Assembly (NCBI GenBank): GCA_946885815.1
Contig: CAMPHE010000027.1
Location: 1-11,717, forward strand
Direction of reading: 5' to 3'
Length of the DNA: 11,717 nt
DNA from: an uncultured Arenimonas sp.
GTDB taxonomy: Bacteria; Pseudomonadota; Gammaproteobacteria; Xanthomonadales; Xanthomonadaceae
The notes under the pieces are model-generated. The model was not told where the DNA came from. It made no database searches and was given only the letters and a program-made list of their open reading frames with translations. This document shows positions 6,190 through 11,717 of the stretch, piece after piece. Position 1 is the stretch's first letter. Each line of letters starts with the position of its first letter. The translations under genes were made by a program, and so were the position numbers.

Positions 6190-6957
6190 ATGTCCGCTTC
6201 CGATCCGTGGCGCCCGCTGCGCTATCTCTGGCGTGTCCCGCTGCTGGTCCTGCATGTCGGGGTCGCGCTGCCGGTCACGCTGGCGATGATCAACCCGCTC
6301 AGCGCCCGCGTCGTCGTGCGCGGCGAACGCCTCGACCACCGCACGATCCGCGCGTGGTCGGCGCTGATGGTGCGCCTGTTCGGGTTCCGCGTGCGCCGCT
6401 ACGGCACGCCGCTGCCGGGCGCGGCGCTGTTCGTCGCCAACCACGTCAGCTGGATCGACATCACGCTGCTGCACAGCCAGCGGATGATGGGCTTCGTCGC
6501 GAAGGCCGAGATCGCGCGCTGGCCGCTGGTCGGCTGGATCGCCAGCCGCGGCAGCACGATCTACCACCACCGCGGCAGCAACGATTCGCTGCACGGCGTG
6601 ATGCACCAGATGGTGGAGCGCCTGCGCGGCGGCCTCGCGGTGGGCGTGTTCCCGGAAGGCCGCACGTTCCGCGGCGACGTGGTCGGCACCTTCCACGCGC
6701 GCATCTTCCAGCCGGCGACCGTCGCCGGCGTGCCGGCGCAGCCGGTGGCGCTGAAGTACGGCCGCCACGGCGACGCGCAGACGATCGTCGCGTTCGGCGC
6801 GCGCGAGAACTTCCTGCAGAACTTCGTCCGCCTGCTCGGTGAACCGGCGCGCGTGGTGGAAGTGCATTTCCTCGAGCCCGTCGCCGCGACCGAGGACGGC
6901 CGCCGGCTGATGGCCGAAACCTGCCGCGCGCGGATCGTCGCGGCGATGGCGCAGTGA
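6190..6957 (+). CDS. PlsC-family 1-acyl-glycerol-3-phosphate acyltransferase-like protein
   Basis: The 255-residue protein has the acyltransferase motifs in order: NHVSWID at 84-90 (catalytic H85 and D90 of the HX4D motif), the substrate-binding GFVAKAEI block at 101-108, and FPEGRT at 154-159. A hydrophobic segment at about 13-35 probably anchors it in the inner membrane. The family transfers an acyl chain to lysophosphatidic acid or related lysolipids; with the conserved motifs it should be active, but the acceptor could be a lysophospholipid, ornithine lipid precursor or similar. No Shine-Dalgarno sequence precedes the ATG at 6190. The 3' end overlaps the YheT-like gene as GTGA, a strong sign of translational coupling. 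Confidence 0.9.
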   Translation: MSASDPWRPLRYLWRVPLLVLHVGVALPVTLAMINPLSARVVVRGERLDHRTIRAWSALMVRLFGFRVRRYGTPLPGAALFVANHVSWIDITLLHSQRMMGFVAKAEIARWPLVGWIASRGSTIYHHRGSNDSLHGVMHQMVERLRGGLAVGVFPEGRTFRGDVVGTFHARIFQPATVAGVPAQPVALKYGRHGDAQTIVAFGARENFLQNFVRLLGEPARVVEVHFLEPVAATEDGRRLMAETCRARIVAAMAQ

Positions 6958-7988
6958 CCGTGCCCGCCGTCACCGATTACCGCCCGCCACGCTGGCTGCG
7001 CAACCCGCACCTGCAGTCGGTGCTGAGTTCGAGCGCGATGCGCCGCGTGATCGGCGGCCGCGCGCTGCGCCGGCTCGGCGCCACCACCGTCGAACACGTG
7101 ATCGAAGTCGACGACGGCGTGCGGCTGCAGGGTTTCCATTCGACGATCCCCGGACGCGCGCCGCGCGCGACCGCGCTGCTGCTGCACGGCTGGGAAGGCA
7201 GCGCCGAGTCCGGCTACATGCGCCACACCACGGCGGCGCTGCTGGCGCGCGGCATCGACGTGTTCCGGCTGAACTTCCGCGACCACGGCGACACCCACCA
7301 CCTCAATCGCGACATCTTCCATTCCTGCCGGCTCGACGAAGTGGTGCAGGCGGCCGCGGAAGTCGCGCGGCGCTTTCCCGACGCGCCGCTGGTCGCGGCC
7401 GGCTATTCGCTCGGGGGCAATTTCGCGCTGCGCGTCGCGCTCGCGGCGCCGGCGGCGGGCATCCCGCTGCGGCACGCGGTGGCGGTCTGTCCGGCGGTCG
7501 ACCCCGCCGGCGTGCTGCAGGCGCTGGAAACCGGCCTGCCGCTGTACCACTGGTACTTCATGCGCAAATGGCGGCGATCCCTCGCGCGCAAGCGCGCGCT
7601 GTTCCCCGACCTGCACGATTTCGACGACGCGGTGCTCGCGCTCGACATGCGCGGCCTCACCGGCTGGATGGTGAAGCGCCATACCGCCCTGGCCGGCATC
7701 GACGACTACTTCGACGGCTACAACATCGGCGGCGGGCGGCTGGCCGCCCTGCAGGTGCCCGCGAGCGTGCTGGCCGCGGCCGACGATCCGGTGATCCCGG
7801 TCGGCGATTTCCCCGAGTTGCGGCTGCCGGCGCATTCGACGCTGCAGATCGCCGACTTCGGCGGCCACTGCGGGTTCATCGAGGGCGCGGGGCTGGGCGG
7901 ATTCGCCGAGCGCTGGGTCGCCGACCGGCTGGACGCTGCGGTCGCCGAGGCCGCGCGGGCTACAATGCCGGCTTCCGCTTCCGCCTGA
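6954..7988 (+). CDS. YheT-type alpha/beta hydrolase
   Basis: The 344-residue protein opens with PPRWLRNPHLQSVL (11-24), diagnostic of the YheT/EMB8-like branch of alpha/beta hydrolases (COG0429). The oxyanion-region HGW is at 78-80 and the nucleophile S152 lies in GYSLGGN (150-156). The acid is D277 or D278 in ADDPVIP and the general base H305 in GGHCGF. All catalytic elements are present, so it should be an esterase, lipase or acyltransferase of unknown substrate. I use the GTG at 6954 because it overlaps the acyltransferase stop (GTGA); a second GTG at 6960 would only remove two residues. Coupling to a PlsC-like enzyme suggests lipid metabolism, which is inference. Confidence 0.9.
   Translation: MTVPAVTDYRPPRWLRNPHLQSVLSSSAMRRVIGGRALRRLGATTVEHVIEVDDGVRLQGFHSTIPGRAPRATALLLHGWEGSAESGYMRHTTAALLARGIDVFRLNFRDHGDTHHLNRDIFHSCRLDEVVQAAAEVARRFPDAPLVAAGYSLGGNFALRVALAAPAAGIPLRHAVAVCPAVDPAGVLQALETGLPLYHWYFMRKWRRSLARKRALFPDLHDFDDAVLALDMRGLTGWMVKRHTALAGIDDYFDGYNIGGGRLAALQVPASVLAAADDPVIPVGDFPELRLPAHSTLQIADFGGHCGFIEGAGLGGFAERWVADRLDAAVAEAARATMPASASA
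7961..7966 (+). promoter_or_regulatory. Candidate -10 box for the TPR protein gene
   Basis: TACAAT matches the -10 consensus at five of six positions and lies inside the last codons of the hydrolase gene, 32 bases before the ATG at 7999. There is no clear -35 at normal spacing. It would allow the TPR gene to be transcribed separately from the gene it nearly abuts. Confidence 0.35.
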
Positions 7989-7998
7989 AACCACGCCC

Positions 7999-10041
7999 AT
8001 GCTCGCCCAGATCACCGACGCGCTGCGCCGCGGCGACGCCGCCGCCGCGCTCGCCGACGCCCGCGCCCTCGCCGCCGCCGAACCCGACAACGCCGCGGCC
8101 CGGCACCTGCTGGGCGTCTGCCTGCAACGCACCGGCGACCTCGACGGCGCGCGCGAGGCCTTCGAACAGGCGATCGCCGCCGCCCCGGACCACGCCGACT
8201 ACTACTTCAGCCTCGCCACGCTGCGCCTCGGCCAAGGCGACGCGCCGGGCGCGATCCGCCGGCTGCACGAGGCGCTCCAGCTCGACCCGAACCAGCTCGG
8301 CGCGTACGTGCTGCTGGTGCATCTGGCGATCGGGCGCGGCGACGTCGAGGAAGCCCGCCGCAACCTGAAGCTCGCCCAGCGCGTCGCCGAAGACCATCCG
8401 CAGGTGAAGGTCGCCGAGGGCTATGTGCTGCAGGCGCAGGGCGACGCCGACGGCGCGCTGCGCTGCTTCACCGCCGCGGCCACCGCGGCGCCGGACCTGG
8501 CCGCCGCGCAGCTCGCGCTCGGCATGGCGTATCTCGGCCGCAAGGTGTGGCCGTTCGCCGAACAGGCGCTGGCGAACGCGCTGGCGCTCGATCCCTCGCG
8601 CCCGCCGGCGACGCTGCGCGCGCTGGCCGAGGCCCGCCGCCGCCAGGGCAAGGGCGCGGAGACCCTGCAGGTGCTCGGGGAACTGCTGGCGCTGGAACCC
8701 GACGATCTCGTCGCCCGCGGCCTGCGCGCCGAGATCCTGCGCGAAACCGCCCCCGATGCCGCGCTCGCCGACCTCGACGCGATCCTCGACCGCTACCCGG
8801 CGCACCTGCCGGCGCTGGCCGCGGCGATGCCGTCGCTGGTCGACGCCGGTCGCGGCGACGACGCGCTGCGCCGGGTCGAAGCCGCGCTCGCACTGCAGCC
8901 GGAGAACGACACGCTGTGGCGCCTGCGCCTCGACCTGTCGGGGCGGCTCGGCGAAGACGCCAAGGCGTTGCTCGATCGCTGGCAGGAAGCCCGGCCGGAC
9001 AGCCCGGACGTGCTCGACCTGCTGGCCGGTTATCACGATTCGCGTCGCGAGACGGCGCTGGCGGAGTCCTATGCCGATCGCGCGCTGGCGCTGTCGCCGG
9101 GGCTGATCACCAGCAATCTCGTGAAGCTCGCCGACGATCTGGCCACCGATCCGGAACGCGCCGTGGCGCGCACGCAGCGGCTGCTCACGGGCGAGCAGGC
9201 CGCGACGCTCGGCGCGTCGCATCGGCACACGCTGCACGGCTGGGCCGGGCTGGCCCAGGACGCGCTCGGCCGCCACGACGAGGCCGCCGCGAGCTGGCGC
9301 GAGATGATCCGCTTCATCGACAGCGGCCGCCTGCCGCCGCCGCCACCGGTTCCGGCCGATGCCGCGCGGTCGATGCCCGGTACCGACGCCGCGGCCGGCG
9401 GCATGCTGATCGTGTCGCCGCCGGGCGTGCGCGCCGAATTCCTGCTGCGGCAGATCAAGCCGCAGCTCGGCCCGCGGCTGCGCATGGACCGGCTGCAGGT
9501 CCCGGTGTCCGGCGACGGGTTCGGCTCGGTGCGGCGCCCGCCCGGGCACCCCGACGCCGGCACGCCGACGCGCTGGGCCGAAACCCTGCGCGCGGTCGGC
9601 CTCGACCCGGCGACCACGGTCGACTACTTCACCTTCTTCGACGGCTACACGCTCGAGGCGATGCGCGGCGCGCGCGTCATCGCGCTGCTCACCGATCCGC
9701 GCGACGCGCTGCTGAACTGGATGGTGCACGGCAGCCTGCAGCACTTCCTGTTCTCCGACATCGTCGAGAATTCCGCCGGCTGGCTGGCGACGGTGCTGGA
9801 GATGCTGGTCGATCACCACGCCGCCCATCCGGACATGACGCATCTGCTGCGCCTCGACGTCGATCCGGCCGCCGCCGCGGCGGAACTCGAAACGCTGCTC
9901 GGCCTCGCCCAGCCGCTGCCGGCGGTGTTCGGCCGCGGCGCGCGCTTCCCGACCGGGCACTGGCGCAAGTACCGCACCGCGTTCGCGAAGGAATTCGAGA
10001 TGCTGGCGCCGGTGGCGACGCGGCTGGGTTACGTCGACTGA
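7999..10041 (+). CDS. TPR protein with a degenerate sulfotransferase-like C-terminal domain
   Basis: In this 680-residue protein roughly the first 440 residues are tetratricopeptide-type helical repeats, clearest at 33-66 and 67-100 with the LG...G....A....A pattern, followed by more divergent units. A proline-rich linker (PPPPP, 446-450) leads to a second domain of about 220 residues. That domain resembles PAPS sulfotransferases: ALLTDPRDALLNW (562-574) matches the 3'-phosphate-binding motif, and HWRKYRTAF (654-662) matches the terminal W-R-K/H motif. The expected P-loop-like 5'-phosphosulfate motif is replaced by SPPGVR at 473-478, without the usual K/R-S-G-T. It is therefore probably a binding or scaffold module rather than an active sulfotransferase. 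No signal peptide and no Shine-Dalgarno sequence are seen. Confidence 0.85.
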   Translation: MLAQITDALRRGDAAAALADARALAAAEPDNAAARHLLGVCLQRTGDLDGAREAFEQAIAAAPDHADYYFSLATLRLGQGDAPGAIRRLHEALQLDPNQLGAYVLLVHLAIGRGDVEEARRNLKLAQRVAEDHPQVKVAEGYVLQAQGDADGALRCFTAAATAAPDLAAAQLALGMAYLGRKVWPFAEQALANALALDPSRPPATLRALAEARRRQGKGAETLQVLGELLALEPDDLVARGLRAEILRETAPDAALADLDAILDRYPAHLPALAAAMPSLVDAGRGDDALRRVEAALALQPENDTLWRLRLDLSGRLGEDAKALLDRWQEARPDSPDVLDLLAGYHDSRRETALAESYADRALALSPGLITSNLVKLADDLATDPERAVARTQRLLTGEQAATLGASHRHTLHGWAGLAQDALGRHDEAAASWREMIRFIDSGRLPPPPPVPADAARSMPGTDAAAGGMLIVSPPGVRAEFLLRQIKPQLGPRLRMDRLQVPVSGDGFGSVRRPPGHPDAGTPTRWAETLRAVGLDPATTVDYFTFFDGYTLEAMRGARVIALLTDPRDALLNWMVHGSLQHFLFSDIVENSAGWLATVLEMLVDHHAAHPDMTHLLRLDVDPAAAAAELETLLGLAQPLPAVFGRGARFPTGHWRKYRTAFAKEFEMLAPVATRLGYVD

Positions 10042-10058
10042 TTTCCGGGAGAAGCCGT

Positions 10059-10090
10059 CGACGCGGTTCCACGCGGTTCGGCGCGGATAG
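10059..10090 (+). repeat. Half-copy of the GCGGAT-type repeat upstream of uppP
   Basis: The stretch CGACGCGGTTCCACGCGG, continuing to GCGCGGATAG, carries three GCGG units at 10-base spacing. It aligns with one arm of the inverted repeat downstream of uppP (CGACGCGGATCACGCGG, continuing to ACGCGGATA), differing mainly by TTC in place of AT before each C. No second arm is present here. Confidence 0.45.
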
Positions 10091-10099
10091 GGCAGAGCG

Positions 10100-10894
10100 A
10101 TGAACGACCTTCTTGCGTCCCTGCTGCTCGGCATCCTGGAAGGGCTGACCGAGTTCCTGCCGATCTCCAGCACCGGCCATCTGCTGATCGCGCAGCACTG
10201 GCTCGGTGCGCGCAGCGACCTGTTCAACATCGCGATCCAGAGCGGCGCGATCCTCGCGATCACGCTGGTGTATCGCCAGCGGCTGTGGACCCTCGCGACC
10301 GGCCTGCGCGAGCGCGGCAACTTCGACTACGCCGCGAAGATCGCCGTCGCGTTCCTCGTCACCGCGCTGGTCGGGCTGCCGGTGCGGCTGCTGGGCTGGG
10401 AACTGCCGGAAACGGTGACGCCGATCGCGTGGGCGCTGATCGCCGGCGGCGTGGTGATGCTCGGCATCGAGCGCTTCGCCGAGCGCGTGCCCGACGCCGC
10501 GCGCATCACGTGGACACTGGCGATCGCGGTCGGCCTCGCGCAGGTGCTCGCGGGCGTGTTTCCGGGCGTTTCGCGCTCGGCGGCGGCGATCTTCGCGGCG
10601 ATGCTGCTGGGGCTTTCGCGCAAGCCCGCGGCCGCCGAATTCGCGTTCCTGGTCGGCATCCCGACGATGTTCGCGGCCACCGGCTATGCGCTGCTGGAGT
10701 CGATCGCCGACGGCACGGCCCGTGGCGAGAACTGGGCCGGGCTCGCGGTCGCCTTCGTGGCCGCCACGCTCACCGGCTTCGCCACGGTGCGCTGGCTGCT
10801 GGGCTGGATCGCCACGCACCGCTTCGCGCCGTTCGCGTGGTACCGCATCGGCCTCGGCGTCGCGCTGCTGCTGGGGCTGCCGGCCGGCGCCTGA
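10100..10894 (+). CDS. uppP: Undecaprenyl-diphosphatase
   Basis: The 264-residue polytopic membrane protein has the BacA/UppP signatures: EGLTEFLPISSTGHL at 14-28 (corresponding to E. coli E17, E21 and H30: here E14, E18 and H27) and PGVSRS at 155-160 with the essential arginine R159. Hydrophobic segments are spread throughout, with the usual length of about 265-275. It removes a phosphate from undecaprenyl diphosphate at the membrane, recycling the lipid carrier for peptidoglycan and O-antigen, and confers bacitracin tolerance. The second motif normally ends in threonine (SRSxxT); here that position is A163. A modest AGGGCAGAG precedes the ATG. Repeat sequences lie on both sides of the gene. 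Confidence 0.95.
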   Translation: MNDLLASLLLGILEGLTEFLPISSTGHLLIAQHWLGARSDLFNIAIQSGAILAITLVYRQRLWTLATGLRERGNFDYAAKIAVAFLVTALVGLPVRLLGWELPETVTPIAWALIAGGVVMLGIERFAERVPDAARITWTLAIAVGLAQVLAGVFPGVSRSAAAIFAAMLLGLSRKPAAAEFAFLVGIPTMFAATGYALLESIADGTARGENWAGLAVAFVAATLTGFATVRWLLGWIATHRFAPFAWYRIGLGVALLLGLPAGA

Positions 10895-10911
10895 TCCGGG
10901 TCGTGGTTTTT

Positions 10912-11004
10912 CTCGACGCGGATCACGCGGATCAACGCGGATAAGGCTTTTTCAATCGAATGGCTCCTGCCCTATCCGCGTCCATCCGCGTGATCCGCGT
11001 CGAG
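10912..11004. repeat. Inverted repeat of GCGGAT units downstream of uppP
   Basis: The left arm (10912-10943) begins CTCGACGCGGATCACGCGG and the right arm (10973-11004) is its reverse complement at 30 of 32 positions, the two differences being adjacent. The 29-base spacer contains a T-run (10948-10952). Each arm is itself made of three CGCGGAT units about 10 bases apart. The transcript of either strand would form a very stable hairpin. A run of six T follows at 11015-11020, so besides being a probable dispersed element it may help end uppP transcription. No coding potential is seen. Confidence 0.85.
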
Positions 11005-11020
11005 ATCCCGAAGCTTTTTT

Positions 11021-11109
11021 CAACGGATCAGAGCCGATAGAGCCGATAAGAGCCGATCAGGTTGGAGCGCCCCGATCCAAAAATCCGCTCTGATCCGTGA
11101 AATCCGTTG
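11021..11109. repeat. Second inverted repeat (GGATCAGAGC type) with internal tandem units
   Basis: ACGGATCAGAGCCGAT at 11023-11038 is complementary to 11083-11098 at 15 of 16 positions, and CAACGGAT (11021-11028) is also complementary to ATCCGTTG at 11102-11109. Between the arms the unit GAGCCGAT recurs at 11031, 11040 and 11050, spaced 9 and 10 bases. This is a different sequence family from the adjacent GCGGAT repeat. It stops about 14 bases short of the candidate NtrC site of glnA. Confidence 0.75.
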
Positions 11110-11122
11110 TCGATGCAACTCG

Positions 11123-11139
11123 CGCACCATTCTGGTTCA
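11123..11139 (+). promoter_or_regulatory. Candidate NtrC binding site 1
   Basis: CGCACCATTCTGGTTCA matches the NtrC palindrome TGCACCA-N3-TGGTGCA at 12 of 14 defined positions. Its centre is about 118 bases before the predicted glnA start point, a normal enhancer distance for sigma-54 activators. Confidence 0.65.
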
Positions 11140-11143
11140 GGCG

Positions 11144-11160
11144 TGGGCTGTGATGGTGCG
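11144..11160 (+). promoter_or_regulatory. Candidate NtrC binding site 2 (weaker)
   Basis: TGGGCTGTGATGGTGCG has a good right half (TGGTGCG, six of seven) and a poor left half (three of seven). Its centre is 21 bases, two helical turns, from that of site 1, so both would face the same side of the DNA and could bind NtrC cooperatively. Confidence 0.4.
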
Positions 11161-11222
11161 ATACGTCCGGCCAAGTGCAAGACCATTCCAACAGAATCAG
11201 TGGTTTGCATGGCCCGAGCCAC

Positions 11223-11238
11223 TGGCACGCCGGTTGCT
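11223..11238 (+). promoter_or_regulatory. Sigma-54 (RpoN) promoter of glnA
   Basis: TGGCACGCCGGTTGCT fits the consensus TGGCACG-N4-TTGCT completely. The invariant GG (11224-11225) and GC (11236-11237) are separated by exactly 10 bases. Transcription should start near 11248-11249, giving a leader of about 21 bases that contains GGAG at 11260-11263, six bases before the glnA ATG. Confidence 0.88.
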
Positions 11239-11269
11239 AAAGGGAAACGTCCCCTTTCCGGAGTCGGCC

Positions 11270-11717
11270 ATGTCGTACGAGCACATCGAGAAACTGATCA
11301 AGGACCACGGCATCGAGTTCGTGGACCTGCGCTTCGCCGACATGCGCGGCGTGCAGCACCACGTCACGTATCCGGTATCGATCGTCGAGCCGGCGCTGTT
11401 CGAGGACGGCAAGATGTTCGACGGCTCGTCGATCGCCGGCTGGAAGGGCATCAACGAGTCCGACATGGTGCTGCTGCCCGACGTCGAGACCGCGCTGGTC
11501 GACCCGTTCACCGCCGACCCGACGCTGATCCTGGTCTGCGACATCCTCGACCCGGCGACGATGCAGGGCTACCCGCGCGACCCGCGCGGCATCGCCCGCC
11601 GCGCCGAGGCGTACCTGAAGTCCAGCGGCATCGCCGACCAGGCGTTCTTCGGCCCGGAGCCCGAGTTCTTCATCTTCGATTCGGTGCGCTGGAACAACGA
11701 ACAGGGCCACACCTTCT
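11270..11717 (+). CDS. glnA: Glutamine synthetase, type I (3' end outside window)
   Basis: The first 149 codons of an open frame running off the right edge are present, about a third of the usual 468-470 residues. The beta-grasp N-terminal domain is complete, with [15 protein letters not shown] (18-32) and FDGSSIAGW (50-58), whose D51 contributes to the neighbouring subunit's active site. [11 protein letters not shown] (127-137) follows, with metal-ligand glutamates E130 and E132. The enzyme condenses glutamate and ammonia using ATP. The type I-beta features (adenylylation tyrosine) lie outside the window. Regulation is visible: a sigma-54 promoter and one or two NtrC sites upstream, so expression should rise under nitrogen limitation. 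Confidence 0.97.
   Translation, partial: MSYEHIEKLIKDHGIEFVDLRFADMRGVQHHVTYPVSIVEPALFEDGKMFDGSSIAGWKGINESDMVLLPDVETALVDPFTADPTLILVCDILDPATMQGYPRDPRGIARRAEAYLKSSGIADQAFFGPEPEFFIFDSVRWNNEQGHTF

Noticed and set aside
7960..10320. Minus-strand open frame of 786 codons opposite the TPR and uppP genes
   Set aside because: It is a mirror frame of GC-rich coding DNA with no domain; the plus-strand genes have clear families.
10912..11109. Possible CRISPR array
   Set aside because: The units are short, irregular, arranged as inverted arms and lack uniform spacers; they form two hairpins instead.
11028..11228. Small minus-strand open frame of 66 codons between uppP and glnA
   Set aside because: It spans the inverted repeat and the NtrC/sigma-54 sites, has no family resemblance and is better explained by regulatory sequence.

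Overview
The window is a gene-dense, very GC-rich bacterial chromosomal segment. Gene content and repeat style fit a gammaproteobacterium of the Lysobacteraceae/Xanthomonadaceae (Lysobacter, Luteimonas, Pseudoxanthomonas type). Supporting points are a type I glnA behind a sigma-54 promoter, a cardiolipin-synthase-like lipoprotein, a TPR/sulfotransferase-like protein, short TAxxxT -10 boxes, and intergenic inverted repeats of a kind I associate with this family. Taxonomy is inferred from sequence style, not from a database match. I see no phage, plasmid, transposase, CRISPR, tRNA or rRNA.

Layout: (1) 1-1190, minus strand: a Ycf46-like AAA ATPase cut by the left edge. (2) 1191-1422: a divergent intergenic region holding a long imperfect hairpin repeat. 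(3) 1423-5011, plus strand: an orphan ParA-like ATPase, then a tight run of SixA-type phosphohistidine phosphatase, YceI-like periplasmic protein and phospholipase D/cardiolipin-synthase-like lipoprotein. The last stop codon lies inside a short REP-like element. (4) 5102-6153: a DUF1232 protein with its own candidate promoter, followed by a hotdog thioesterase of the MenI/EntH type. (5) 6190-7988: a PlsC-family acyltransferase overlapping a YheT-type alpha/beta hydrolase. (6) 7999-10041: a TPR protein whose C-terminus looks like a decayed sulfotransferase domain. (7) 10100-10894: undecaprenyl-diphosphatase UppP. (8) 10895-11269: a 375-base gene-free stretch with two families of inverted repeats and a textbook nitrogen-control promoter. 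(9) 11270 to the right edge: the first 149 codons of glnA.

Functionally, several genes concern the cell envelope: lipid acylation (PlsC-like), phospholipid synthesis or exchange (PLD-like), undecaprenyl phosphate recycling (UppP) and periplasmic YceI. They form several short transcription units, not one pathway. glnA is an independent unit under apparent NtrC/RpoN control. I found no convincing undescribed multi-gene system. The most interesting signals are the four unrelated intergenic repeat types, a partial copy of one of them on the other side of uppP, the complete NtrC/sigma-54 control region, a possibly leaderless acyltransferase gene, and the apparently inactive sulfotransferase fold on the TPR protein.
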